Source of the DNA: Helicoverpa zea
Lineage: Eukaryota > Arthropoda > Insecta > Lepidoptera > Noctuidae
Assembly: GCF_022581195.2 (NCBI RefSeq)
Contig: NC_061469.1
Location: forward strand, 3,348,001 to 3,412,000
DNA: 64,000 nucleotides
Direction: 5' to 3'
Of this stretch, positions 48,596 through 60,727 are shown one piece after another (within the stretch, counting starts at the first letter, position 1; each line of letters starts with the position of its first letter). Both the position numbers and the translations under genes were made by a program. The notes beneath the pieces were generated by a model. The model was given only the letters and a program-made list of their open reading frames with translations, was not told where the DNA came from and searched no databases.

Positions 48596-51500
48596 CTAAT
48601 TCACTTTTGCGTAGACAATGGCAGTGCGACACGGGATATATACCTGAAACAATAGATTGTAATTAACTTTGTTTGGTCGTGTATACAGTTTTTGTTTGTA
48701 GTATATATGAGCTTTGTTAGTCAAATGTAAAACATCTTTTGTACTTAACTCACCTGAAACCCAATGATGAATGTTAAATGTAGGTACTTAGTTTGTTAAT
48801 ATGTTTCAAGTTTCAATAATATCTACATGATATAATATCAGTGTCTACATAATAGCAATTTCAATGGCAATAGTACTATAACCAGTAATTTAATGACCAT
48901 GTCTTTATCTACAATAACTATTTCTGTGGCACTTACTTAGATGTTGTTAAAATAATTGTCTATTTAATCATGTATTTAATAGACCCATTCAATGTTTGTG
49001 TATATCATCGATGTTTTATGAATCTTTAGGTAAATGTTGGAATATATAATTAAATTACAGTTGAAATCGAAAAAGTTTAGATGCAGTTGTTAGTTCTATG
49101 CCAAAATATTATTAGGCATATGATTTGTATGCATAAAAGTTATTAGGTTGATTTGGTTAAAAATTAGAAATAAAGTTAAAAAATGGAAATAATAGGGATT
49201 TAGTTAAAATTAGTAATAATAGGGATTTGGTTAAAACTCTGTTACATTAGATAGCTGTTGTTTATTGTTAATTATATAGTTATGTTTTTTTATGTTAGTT
49301 AATTATAATGATGTAATTAGTTAATAAGTACTTAGATCAGTGTCTACTAACCAAACCTCTAATGGACGTATCAATAGTTATAGTTCAAGAATATTCCTAT
49401 TGCAATTACTTTCTAACACAATAACACGTATCATTAACAAAAAATAAATGTTGAAAATGTATAGAGTATGTTTCATTAAGATTACCTGTACTGAATCGCT
49501 TCGGTTGCCCCACGGTTGGCCCTGCGTGCTGTGAAATTCACCATCTGGTTCAACGCGACCGAAACCGCCGTATTTTTTGCTATCGGAACACATGACCGCC
49601 TGTAAAAGTAATAACAAGCCAACAAATTAGGAACTGCTCGAAAATAATCAGTCTCAAAACTTATCAGGGGGAGATACAGATTCCAAAAAGATTGTGGGGT
49701 CATGGGGTCATCAATCCCTTATAGCTGAAAGCTCAGATTCATTACGTTCAGGACATGAAGGAAAAGAGTACATAAGAAATTATATTTACAATGAGTAGTA
49801 TATACCTAAGCAATGTAATAAGGGAGTACATAAGGAATTACATGGGGGTAGTAAATAAGGAAGTAGAGTTTATAAGGAGAAGACATCAGGAATGATATAA
49901 GGAAGTACATGGGGGTGGTATCTACATAAGAGGGTTTATAAGGGGAGTATATAGGGAGGTTACAAAAGGGATAACATCGGGGGAGTACATAAAAACAAAG
50001 GGGGAGTAACTTAAGGTTGAGACGCCACTGCTTTTACTAAAATATTTGTTAAGCAAATATAAAATATGATTAGATACCTTATAGTCGCCGGGCACGTCGA
50101 CGCCCACTCTGTAGTCGGTGAAGCTCTGGTAGGGGTGGAAGTTGAACACAAACAGCAGGCCGGCGCGCTCGAACGCGATCACCTTGTCGCCTTCGTGCTT
50201 GCAAGATACGTATGCCTGGGAGAAACGATAAACTAATTAATACAGTAAGTAACAGTTTCAATTAAGGGTGACTGTGTGTTTAAGCTTTATTAAACTAGCT
50301 GATTCCCACGGTTTTAGCCACGTTTCATGGCGTGGTAACTACTACAAGTAGGTACACTGAATAAATATATCTATAATAGCTAGCCTATAGATGTCACCCT
50401 AGGATAGAGAACCTTCCCAATGGTGACAAGACTTTAAAACAGGGTCTGGGGCCCGATTCTCCTAAATTAATAATGTCAAAATCGAATAGAAATCTAATCG
50501 CAATATGATCGCAATAGCAGTTTTAACCATATCGGGCATTCTGTTACTAATAAAAGACCAATCGTATTCGATTGACATTTGATTGGTGTGCGATTGGTCT
50601 GCTATTTTGGTAATTTTGGTCTATACGGTAGTTTGCTGGCCAATTATTTTGCAATCGTAAATCATTTGCAGACAAAATGATTCATTATTGAATGACAGAA
50701 AAGGATAAAAACGTTTATTTCAAAGAAAAAATAGCGGAATGCCACATACGCTTGAATCGTAATCGAGTCGGAATCGAGTCGAACGTGAATCGTATGTCGC
50801 TTAAGTAAAATTAGGAGAATCGCACCCCAGGACTTTCGAAACCTTTGGGGTAGAAACAAACAAAAAAAATCACAGTTCTAACTTCCCAGCAGCAGTTTTC
50901 AAATAGGTTCAATAATTTTGGAGAGAAAAAAGAACTCTCTTTATAATATTAGGTATGCTTTCGATATGTTTATGAATACTGACCGGCGCAGAACTCAACC
51001 ATCCATACTTCTCCTCCAACTCATTCATATCCTTATCGAACTGGTTGAGGAACTTGTACTTGAGCAGTGGATCATCCACCAGGTTCCACTGTCTCCGCGC
51101 GTAGTGGTACGACGAGTTGTTGCCGGCGCGGGGGAAGTCCAGCCACTCGGGGTGACCGAACTCGTTACCTGGGGGAGAGAATGTAGTTTGGATTGAGAAA
51201 TGGATTAAAGAGAGGCAGTTTTCAATTAAGTATATAGCCATCAGAAACATACCAAGTTCTTCACTGCTTTCGGCTTTTGATGAAAAGATAAGGTCTTCTT
51301 CTTCCTTCTGCACTGTTCCCAATTTTACTTGGGGTCGGCGCAATATGTCATCTTCTTCCATTTTTCCCTGTCACTCGTCATACTGACACTCACTCCCTTC
51401 CTATTCATGTCATCTTTCAAGCAATCCATCCATCTTTTCTTAGGTCTTCCTCTTCCTCTCCATCCATCTACATTCATACTTAGCACACACTTTGTTGCAT

Positions 51501-54500
51501 GCGTATCATCTCTCCTCATTACATGCTCATACCACGACAATCTTCTAGGTACTTCTCATCTTTTCCGTAACTGGCGCTACTTTCAGACTTCCTCTAATGT
51601 AATCATTCCTCACTTAATTAATCCATTCTTGTAACACCCCACATTCATCTCAGCATTCTCATTTCTGCTACATGCACTTTTTTAAGACCCCATTCAACCT
51701 TTAGACCCCCACTCACCTATAAAGTTTAGATAAGCCTCCCCGGCCAGCGCGTGCGTGAGGAGTCGTATGATGCAGTGCAGCGCCAGGCCTCGCTCCACCA
51801 CGCCGCTCGGCTCCGACAGCGTCGACATGTGCGTGTACATCGCCGCGTCCATCAGCCAGAACGCTATTGTTTTGTCGCCTACTAACGCCTGGGGAAGTAA
51901 TGGAATATTAGGGTCAGAAGCTTTTTTTCAAAAAGTAACAACTGGTTCTATAATTTTTTGATCTTAATTTTTGATTTTCTAATTTTTTGATATTAATTTT
52001 TGATTTTCTAATTTTAATTGATCTGACTAGGGCAGAGGTAAAAAAAATGTTGTCATTATACAACGTTATTTTTTGTTTGTGCGAAACCTGAATATAGTTT
52101 GTTCAGAATCAGTAACTGAATCGATTCCAATAGTTTTTACACCATGTTATATTTTTTCCCAAAATTATCTAAAAAACTTTGAATGTTGGACACCACAAAT
52201 AGGTATTTATTCTCGCACAACAAAGGTCACGGCGAGTTCATAGCGGGCGCGAGCGCACAGTGCTATCGCGTTGCGCGGCATGTGTGCGTTTTGTGGTGAT
52301 TATGTATTTTTACGGACAGTCCCGTAACTTAACAAGCTTATAACTTTGTGATTTTTCATGATACCGTTTTGAAAAATACTAGATAGGTGTATCAGGTTTC
52401 GCATAAACAAAAAATAACGTTGTATAGAATGAATAACTCAGAGCATAGAAATATTAGGTGTTGGTACATAACGATGTGACCTTTTTGTTAATTCACGCAG
52501 GCGGCTGATTTCTTGCACTCTTCTCAAATAACCATGGTTACATTCTAAGAATTCGACTGACATAACTGACCAAATCAAAATCTATATACTTACACTACTA
52601 AGTGCCAAGACAAGTTTCGAAAAGAATTGTATGGCAATTCTTTTACATCCAGCTAGCTTAATCCAAATACATACCTGGTCGTGACTCTCAGCATAAGCCA
52701 CAGTGCCTTCCATCCACCGCCTATTGGTCAGCGTGTGGACTATATGGCCCATCTTCCAGTCTTCATCCTTCTCCTCCTTCAGCAGCTTGATCCACATGTC
52801 GGGGATGGCCATCCCCAGCCTGTAGTCGAAGCCAGTGCCCCCCTCTTTCACTGGGCGGCACGATGCTGGCATTCCTGATACGTCCTGGAAATTAAAAGTA
52901 AGTATATTCTCTTAAGTATCATAATAATCCTCAAATAAACTTCTGAACTGCCTTAGCCGTTTGAGGATTTAAGGACCGACTTATGCACTTGGTAATGACA
53001 TGTAGAAAATTCTGTACATATGAAATTCGAGTATGATACTTTAGCGTAAATACTTTTAGGAAAAAATTTGATGAGGTAAAATTGAAAAAAAAAACAGTAT
53101 TTAGGCCCTCAAGTGTCTTTCTTATAAGATCCTTAAACAGCATGCCGTAGACTTAAACTCGATTTAACAAAGCCAAATACATTGGAGAGGAAATAAAGTA
53201 CCGAATACCAGAACCCATAACGTGGTCTATAAGACGTGGTCCACAAAACAGAGCCATTAAATACATTCTAGGGGAAATCAAAAGCCGTAATAATTTCTCA
53301 CCTCAGCAATAGTAATAGCCTTGCTATCAATCTTGTGAATCATCTCGTTGGCCAACATGAGGTACACCAGGGCTTCCGTGTCCACATTCAGTCCGTAGTA
53401 CTCGTCGTAATGGCCCGAGAAACCCTCGCCAATGCCTCGGGAATGGTACAGCATTGATGTGACTCCATCAAATCTGAGAACGGGGTTAATTGAAACATGG
53501 GGTAGGTTGAAACATCGAGAAATTGATTGGTTTACTATTTTGTGTTTCACGAAGACTGATGTAAAGAAACTTTGTAGTAATATTGTTTTTCTCACCTGAA
53601 TCCGTCGAATTGGTATTCTTCTTGGTACCACCTCAGGTTTGATAACAGGAACCTCAGCACTTCTGTTCTGAAAGTACAAAGAATTGTTACTAAGGAAACA
53701 TTAAGAAACCCTGAATCAAAAACAGTGATGGTAAATAACTTTTATTACTGCAATACTGAATACTGACTTTATTTCTTCAATTGCAAATTGCATTATAACT
53801 GGTAACCAGATCTTTTATTTCACGGCTTGCGTGTGTACATACATTCATGGCGCAAGGACAATTCTTGTGTTCACCGTGTCATACAATACAAAGACAATGT
53901 GCAAGTTTTCTGTATCGTGAACCTACATACGCGAATTTTCAACCAATTTCCCAAAAAGGAGGAAGTTCTCAATTCGTCGGGTCTTTTTTTTGTGACTTTT
54001 GTATTTTGAAAGAAGAACGAACTAAGAAGACATTTTGATCATGTTCTACTTACTCAGAATAATTGAACAGCCTGCTGTCCCACAATTGATGAGTTCCTCT
54101 AGCTCCATCATGGAAGTAGCAGGAGTTGGTGCCATCGAACTCGTTGAGTCCGTCCAGCGTGTTCTTGGAGGCATGAGAGTGGACCACGTCCAGTAGGACG
54201 TACAGACCTAACTCGTGAGCTCTGTCTATTAGCTGTTTGAGCTCACATGGGGTGCCGTAGCGACTGGAATGGGCGAGAAATTAAATGTCTAGTCAAATTG
54301 TTAATAGAAAAGTATCTTTGAATGACTGCTGTTGGGCAATGGGGAATTAGGTATACATGTACCTACTAGCTAGCACTTTCGCTGCCCAGCTCACCTATGC
54401 AATTCCTATCCACATGCCCAAAAATATTTTGCATAATTACATAACAACCCGGTATTCGTGTCCAACAGCGCAATTGTATCGGAACGGGACCCTTATGCCC

Positions 54501-57500
54501 GAAAACCCGGCGTCCGGGTTCACTTAAGCCCCGCCCACCGAGCGTAGGGCTACCCAAAATAATTTACTAGAATATAATTATTGTGCATTTTTGATCAGAA
54601 TAAAGAAAATAAATCCCGTCTTGTTATTTAATTTATTATGTTGTTAAAGAGACTATTTTTTTAATTTTAACGTACATTATGTTAGAACAGATTTACTTAA
54701 TATGATTTATCTACATGTTTCTGTAAGCTTTTTTTTTAATCAATACAACGCCGACGTGCTTTGTTTTAACACCTGCATAGGATAACAAAGAAAATAAGTA
54801 TCTAGTTTTTAGTTTAAATACTCGTAATCTCAAAAAACATGCCGACGCGCTTTGTTTGTCATTTTACGGGCCAGAGATAAAGAACCATAAATCTCGTTAT
54901 TGCACAAAAGGCGATAGATGCACTTTTGTTTTAACTTTTAATCTATTCTAATGACAATATTTTGACAATCTTCGAGTCGAAGATTGCCAGGCCCGATCTT
55001 GTTGACAAATCAGAGTTATCGAGAACTTAACACTAGTCAGAAAAAGTACCTTCAGTTGATCTTCTGTTTATTCCGTAGCTTAATTTCCAACTTGTAGTCT
55101 ACTGAATAATTTAATCCCGGTACAAATAAACATACACCTACCGTTCGTGTATTCAGTTAATCAATTATAATTATACAAACATATACGAAGTTTATTTATT
55201 ACTTCCGTTTATCGTATTACTTCCGTTTATGTTATATTTTCAAAGAGATCCCCAAATGAGATACTTTCAAAAACCTTTGAAATCCGTAATTCTTCTCATA
55301 TTTTGTAAATGATATGTGATTTATATAGCTGTAAACACTAGTATTTTTATATTACTTTGACCTAATAATAAATTTATTTCCCATTTATATTAGGCAAGGA
55401 TTATCTTTGCGAATTTAACGTCTCTTGATTTGGACATACATCAATAGATGGCGCGCGTGAGCGCATTATTACTAACATCAAACAAGATTAACCTAAGTAC
55501 GCATGTACCAAATTAATACAATACTGGAATGAAGCAATAACTGGATGGAATAATACCAATTTACGTTTTCTAATCCGTTATAAACTAAAGCGATGTTTTT
55601 TCAATTGATTTCATTTATTTACTTTTGACAACCCTTACAGCTAACTTAGCTATGGACTCGCTATTCGGGTCCTGGGCATGAGCACATGCATCTATAGCTA
55701 CACATAGCGACGACTCGGTATTCGGGTTGCGGGCATAAGGAATGAACTATGGTTCGACTCGAATCCCGGGTGCTGGGCATCGAAAGTGCTAGAGTTATTC
55801 CCCGCGGTTTCACCCACGTCACCGGAGGAATAAGTTTTCGAAATAGGGTAAAAAAAGAAGCCTGTGTTTTTTCGTAGAGCCAGGATTCTAATATCTATGT
55901 CGGACTTATAAGTTAAGACTTTTTGTCCTTGCTAGATGTGGACATGCGATTGAATAATTGAGCTCAGCTCATCTTCGGGGAATTTAAAACCCTCTTCGAA
56001 ATGCAAACTACAGCAGCAGATATGTAGGGTCAAGTTTAAGAAATATGATAATAACCTGCTGGCAGCATAGAAACTTGTGACTTGGTATCCGAAGGACGCG
56101 TAATACGCATGCTCCATTATGGCCATCAGCTGTATACAATTGTAACCTGGAAATATACACCATTTTATTAGCATCATAAATTAATACCTATGCAAGGTAG
56201 GTATAATTTTAATATGCCATTAATTTGGTAAGATATACGAAGGACTTACCTTGCTTCTTAATCCTAGGTAGAACATTATCTCTAAATTCGTTGTATGTGC
56301 CAACTTTGCCCTCAGCTGTGGCGATGCCAACATGGCACTCATATATACGGGGGGACTTGGGCTTCGCTACTTTAGGGTGCTTAAATTTGTAAGGCTGGAA
56401 GGAAAAAAGAACATTAATTAATTCATTGTTATATTGAACTGTCTAGTAGGTACTTTGCATGAACAGTTGCTCAATAAAAATAAGATGCAAATATCAGATC
56501 CTCTCTTACAGTGGCGGATCCAGGCCTAACCGATATGGCGGAAAATCCACGTTAGTTAAATTTAGGCACATGAAGCAGTATATGGGGAAGTACGAAGACA
56601 TAAGTGAGACAACACAAATAAATTGAGTCCACTACGGTACCTAGTTCCGCCACTGATATATCCTGAATTCTTCGATAGCTTAATTAATGCACAAAGAGGA
56701 AAGAAGAATAATAAAGAAAGAACTACTTACATTTTCAGGCCTGTAAATAAACTGTTGGTACGTGAATCCCTCAAAAGGTTTGACATAGTCTGCCCAAGGA
56801 GAGAGCCTGTATAAGTTATCGTTAACTATAAGTTGGACACGACTGCCGTGTTTCAGTGGGCAAGACCCGTCGGCGTTGGCTGGTATTGTCAGCTCCCATT
56901 TGCCGAATTCTAACTTTTTGAATGGATGACTTTTTGAGTTCCAGCCATCTGTAAATAAGTAAAAGGTATAGAATAAATGTAGATATGTTTACATAGATAG
57001 ATCCAATTCGTGACGCATTGTGTCTGATCTGGGGCCCGATTCTCCTAATTTTACTTAAGATAATACGATTCACGTTCAACTGCGATCCAATCCCGACTCG
57101 ATTACGATTGAAACGTATGTGGCATTCCGCTATTTTTTCTTTGAAAAAAACGTTTTTATCCTTTTCTGTCATTCAATAATGAATCATTTTGTCTGCAAAT
57201 GATTAACTATTGCAATATGATTGTAGAGTAAACTACCGTATAGACCAAAATCACCAAAATAGCAGACCAATCGCAAACCAATCGAATGTCGTTGGAATAC
57301 GATTGGTCTTATATTAGTAGCAGAATGCCCGATATGGTTAAAACTGCTATTGCGATCATATTGCGATTCGATTTCTATTCGATTTTGACATTATTCACTT
57401 AGGAGAATCGGGTCCCTGGTCATTACTGGCCCTTTCTTAGAAAAAATAAAGAGACTGCTCTTGGTTATTGAATTTTGTACTCTATTTAGAATAGATTTAA

Positions 57501-59060
57501 GTATCAACTGCATCAATTATATCCAATTGGAATGTCCATTAGAGAGGAGAGAGTAATGCCCGCATCTATTCTTGTCCAATGCGGCTAGACAGTTAAGTCT
57601 TTCTTATTTGAGTACATAAACGGATCGTTAACTGTCTCCAATTTAGTCATTCCAACAGATTCCAACGACTACGAAATTCTGCATAATTTTTTATGGAAAC
57701 AAATGAAGTAGGTACAAAGTTTGTTCCAAAATTAAGATCCGCAGCTAGGCATGGAAATAAAAAAAGATGGTTGTTTAGTTTAGTTTATATAGGCACAAGT
57801 CAGCTAGCCAGTAGGTACTGTCAGTCCCAGATAATACAAAGACTACTTACTGAATTCTCCTTGCAGATGCAAGCTATGTGCTCCAGGGGCCCATTCCCGC
57901 CAAGTCACGGACCCATCAGAGTTGTATTGCGGCCCAAAGTATTTGTACCCCTTTGTGAAACCGTCGAATCCTCCCTCCCATGATTCAATGCGGTCCCATA
58001 GGTCTTTGTAGCAGCCATATCTGGAATATTATGACAGTCTTTTAACATCGAATGCATTGTAGCGATAAAACTGTGAATATTTTATAAGTATAGAATTTTT
58101 CTGTTGTTAAATCGCTGTTAAGACCATACAGACTCAAAACTTGGTTCGCACTAAATGTAGGTACAACCGTACAATAATACCGAGTACCTAGGTTTACTTC
58201 CTAAGACAATAGATAAAATAAATAAATGCAGGTCTATCTAAAGTTTAGATAGACAGAGTTAACTATTATCATCTCTCTGTGATGTGCATTGACTACGTTT
58301 GTCTCAATTACTTAAACGCTATTAAATCTTGATCATTGTTTGTTACTAGCGACCATGTATCTAAAGTAGATAGTGTACACATGTGCCAACTAGATAAATG
58401 TAAATAAGTAGGTATTCTGCTCAGATAAACAACGTTAATTAATCATGGTTAGCCAGTTCGCATTATCTCAAGTTTACATTATTATTATGCATATTACAAA
58501 ATAAGAGCTAATTACTGAATGTCGGAGAATAAAAGTGCGTCGAAAAGTTCTGCTTTCAATTTTGATATGAATTGACCTTAAGTTTGACATTGGGAACGTC
58601 ACAGAGCACATGGAGCGCTTGCAGCGATGTATAAACTAAAGCGACATTAACGTGGAAATTAAATTCCATTATTAACATTCACTTTGAATACAAAGGCAGG
58701 AAACAGTTATACTGCATTTCATTACATATTGTTTTTGTAATAATTTTCTGTACTTATCTAAAATTACATCTTTCATACATCAGTACGGCTAAAAATATAA
58801 AGCGCTGCCGCGCTTTATTGACCAAAAATCGTAAACACAGAAGAGTTAACCTTAAATTAACGCCAAATATCGCTTAAAAACACTGTTTTCATAGAGAAAC
58901 TCACTCAAAAGTAAAAGCAAATTATAAAGAGAATGTCAGGGGCTTACCTGCGTCTAATTTCCCTTTCATATGGCTTCAAATATCCATCACGTTCGAATAA
59001 CGTCGCTATATCGGGCACAGGGACTTCCATCGGGTCCATAGCTGAATAGTTACCGCCCAT
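48596..59060 (-). CDS. GBE1: 1,4-alpha-glucan branching enzyme
   Basis: Introduces alpha-1,6 branches into glycogen in the cytosol (GH13 family, with CBM48). Fourteen exons: 58948-59060, 57851-58020, 56731-56948, 56250-56394, 56056-56146, 54054-54263, 53596-53667, 53302-53473, 52675-52884, 51717-51888, 50984-51168, 50078-50215, 49486-49599 and 48596-48643. All phases agree; 2058 nt, 685 residues (human about 702). The CBM48 domain lies in exons 2-3. The TIM barrel carries the catalytic nucleophile Asp342 (FRFDGVTSM), acid/base Glu397 (ITIAEDVSG) and Asp466 (AESHDQ), plus DVVHSHASKN. The C-terminal beta domain ends in VYIPCRTAIVYAKVN. One donor (exon 11) is the less usual GTCAGT. Introns contain a 1.4-kb TIR element, two inverted MITE copies, a third MITE, a LINE tail and a minisatellite. 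Confidence 0.97.
49760..50012 (-). repeat. Degenerate minisatellite in GBE1 intron 12
   Basis: About twelve imperfect units built on GGGAGTACATAAGG (plus strand), with AAGGAAT and GGGGGTAGT variants. Spacing is irregular, mostly 20-30 bp, which suggests an old, decaying tandem array. Confidence 0.65.
50293..50955 (+). repeat. Interspersed repeat copy interrupted by a MITE
   Basis: Starts ACTAGCTGATTCCCACGG and ends CTCTTTATAATATTAG, like the copy at 8558-8755, but is split at 50448-50828 by the MITE described separately. The MITE is therefore the younger insertion. It lies in GBE1 intron 11. Confidence 0.65.
50448..50828 (+). mobile_element. MITE copy A, GBE1 intron 11
   Basis: A 381-bp element with termini GGGGCCCGATTCTCCTAA and TTAGGAGAATCGCACCCC. 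The interior is shared over its length with copy B (57031-57416) in reverse orientation: GATCGCAATAGCAGTTTTAACC, GACCAATCGTATTC, TCATTTGCAGACAAAATGA and AAATAGCGGAATGCCACATA all recur there. It has no coding capacity, so it is non-autonomous. Confidence 0.88.
51290..51700 (-). mobile_element. 3' end of an RTE-like LINE, GBE1 intron 10
   Basis: The minus-strand frame 51325-51540 is the typical C-terminus of lepidopteran RTE-clade polyproteins: SWYEHVMRRDD, GRGRPKKRWMDCLKDDM, then DREKWKKMTYCADPK. It continues into the tail GCCGACCCCAAGT..AATTGGGA. The sequence beyond, to about 51700, reads like further upstream parts of such elements with frame breaks. The copy is inactive. Confidence 0.85.
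52049..52437. mobile_element. MITE with ~42-bp terminal inverted repeats, GBE1 intron 9
   Basis: Ends 52049-52090 and 52392-52437 are reverse complements: ATACAACGTTATTTTTTGTT, then GCGAAACCTGA on both sides. They differ by one base inside and a small gap near the tips. The interior (about 52220-52280) is GC-rich and non-coding. About 390 bp in total. Confidence 0.82.
54366..55793. mobile_element. 1.43-kb DNA-transposon-like element, GBE1 intron 5
   Basis: The termini CTAGCACTTTCGCTGCCCAGC and GCTGGGCATCGAAAGTGCTAG are inverted repeats with one mismatch. Subterminal regions on both sides carry several CCCGGTATTCG / GCCCGNAACCCG motifs in opposite orientations. The interior is AT-rich with no open frame of note, and has a direct repeat GCCGACG[TC]GCTTTGTTT (about 54750 and 54841). 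Because CTAG is itself a palindrome, target duplication and repeat cannot be separated. Superfamily unknown. Confidence 0.72.
55795..55900 (+). repeat. Fragment of the 8.56-kb interspersed repeat
   Basis: CCCCGCGGTTTCACCCACGT resembles the 5' part of the copy at 8558-8755; the rest is heavily diverged. It adjoins the TIR element. Confidence 0.4.
57031..57416 (-). mobile_element. MITE copy B, GBE1 intron 2
   Basis: A 386-bp element with termini GGGGCCCGATTCTCCTAA and TTAGGAGAATCGGGTCCC. It matches copy A (50448-50828) in the opposite orientation, so the two could pair within the same GBE1 pre-mRNA. Confidence 0.9.
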
Positions 59061-60100
59061 TATGTTTATATAGCTATTGTCAAACCGGTACGAACTGCGC
59101 AGGCGCCGACAACCGCGCGAAATGATATCTCTAGTTTAAATGATAAAACTTAGTTCGATTTTATTTATGAACTGTAGACGGGTACAATTTAGATAATGTG
59201 CGGGTCAAACGTGCCACGAGACTATGTTTCACTTATTTAATTTTAAATGACCACGGACCGGTCATTTGTTTACAAAAATACTTATAAAAAAGTCCGTCCG
59301 AACATTCCGTCCTCTCGTGATTGTAGAAGATAGCGTTATATTTTATTCGCAGATAATTTTTATGTGGGAGATTTATTAGGCACGTTTAGATATTTTCTCA
59401 AGTGATTTTGTCGGTAAATGTTAACATACGATTTGTGGGTGCACATCGTATGTTAACATTTACCGACAAAATATTTATTTAAGTGAAATGCACAAATCTA
59501 CCGTGCGCGTGGAAAATTTTCTAGACTGCCGTAAAATTAGCATAAACACTCCTTCATCGCGTGAATAGTGATACCTACAAATAGATTGGAGTATAAATTT
59601 TGTCAAACATCTTCGCGATTATCTTTCTTTACATAATAAATAGCTAAGCTCTGATAGATAGGTACTCGATATCTAACCATTTTAAAGTTATGTTGTTTTA
59701 TTGCAGAATGTTATCGCATTTTGTAAGCAGACTGTAGTTTCCTTGATAACACCTTGTAGTTGTAGGCTATCAAACCATTTGCTAGGGATAGTAAATAGAA
59801 TGTTTATGTTTACTAATAAGTACAAGATAATTAGTAATAGCCAAAAGCTTAATTTGCGCATTTAACTTAATAAAATTGGGTAGGCCGAAACATGCATCCT
59901 TGGGTATCTATTCTGGCTTATGGTATTGCGGCGCGGAGTACAGCTTTTTTGGTATTTTGCACGATCCTCGGCGTTATTCTTTTTATTTTATTTTATTAAT
60001 TTATTTATTGTGACCGTAATCTGATCAGTGGACGTTTTCTTTTATCAATGAAACATTGTCGATACAGTTTGCGAAAAGTTTAGTTGCCTTGCCCATGACG
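59061..60100 (-). promoter_or_regulatory. GBE1 upstream region
   Basis: 1 kb 5' of the GBE1 start codon. The only notable structure is the perfect 28-bp inverted repeat at 59405-59472. No TATA box or other promoter element is obvious. Confidence 0.3.
59405..59472. repeat. Perfect 28-bp inverted repeat, 12-nt loop
   Basis: Arms 59405-59432 and 59445-59472 are exact reverse complements (ATTTTGTCGGTAAATGTTAA...). They flank the loop TTGTGGGTGCAC. The repeat begins 345 bp upstream of the GBE1 start codon. Possible roles are a cruciform, a small hairpin RNA or a foldback remnant; nothing in sequence decides. Confidence 0.95.
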
Positions 60101-60129
60101 CGTAAGCATAACAATAATATACATCCACC

Positions 60130-60690
60130 AGCAGCTTGCTCTGCAATACAACCTTGTAGACCTTGAGGTACCGTACTACAAGTATGCGCCCGACCCAGTT
60201 CTCGAAAAGGACCATATCACGTTGTACTGGGATCGATCTATCATCACTGACAGGACTATTGTAGCCAATAAGCCTGATATTGTGGTGATAGATCGATTAG
60301 CGCGCCGCGCGATGATAATCGATGTCGCCGTTCCGCATGACGAGAACCTCGTGAAAGCAGAGAAAGAGAAACAAATAAAGTATCTCGACTTAGCGCACGA
60401 GATTGTCGCCATGTGGAGTGTCGACACGGCTGTTATGAGCCTCGACGAACACCTCAGGAGGCTCTCGTTGGGCGGCTGGATCAAGGGACTGATTCAGAAG
60501 GCAGTATTCCTTGATACGGCACGTATTGTGAGGAGGTTTCTGTCTCTGGAACCCTAACCACCGGTACCTTGGACCCTGTGCCCGATATTGGTGGCAACCT
60601 ATTTTTTATATTTTTAAATGTTTTTTATTTTTATATTTAATATTTAAAAATGTCATAAATATGTGCAAGAATAAATAAATGACAATAATA
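60130..60690 (+). mobile_element. LINE 3' end with restriction-like endonuclease domain
   Basis: The plus-strand frame to the TAA at 60556-60558 contains NKPDIVVIDRLARRAMIIDV followed by AVPHDENL and KAEKEKQIKY. This arrangement of PD, D and K residues is that of the C-terminal restriction-like endonuclease of R2/R4/Dong-type non-LTR retrotransposons. The end, RIVRRFLSLEP, is common in lepidopteran copies. The reverse transcriptase is absent (5' truncation). A short 3' tail ends near AATAAATAAATGACAAT (about 60670-60686). Confidence 0.85.
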
Positions 60691-60727
60691 TATACATACC
60701 TATATCGTATTATTTACTTTGTATATT

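Noticed and set aside
53278..53679. 133-codon minus-strand frame
   Set aside because: It reads GBE1 exon 8 through the flanking intron in part out of frame; only 53302-53473 and 53596-53667 are real exons.
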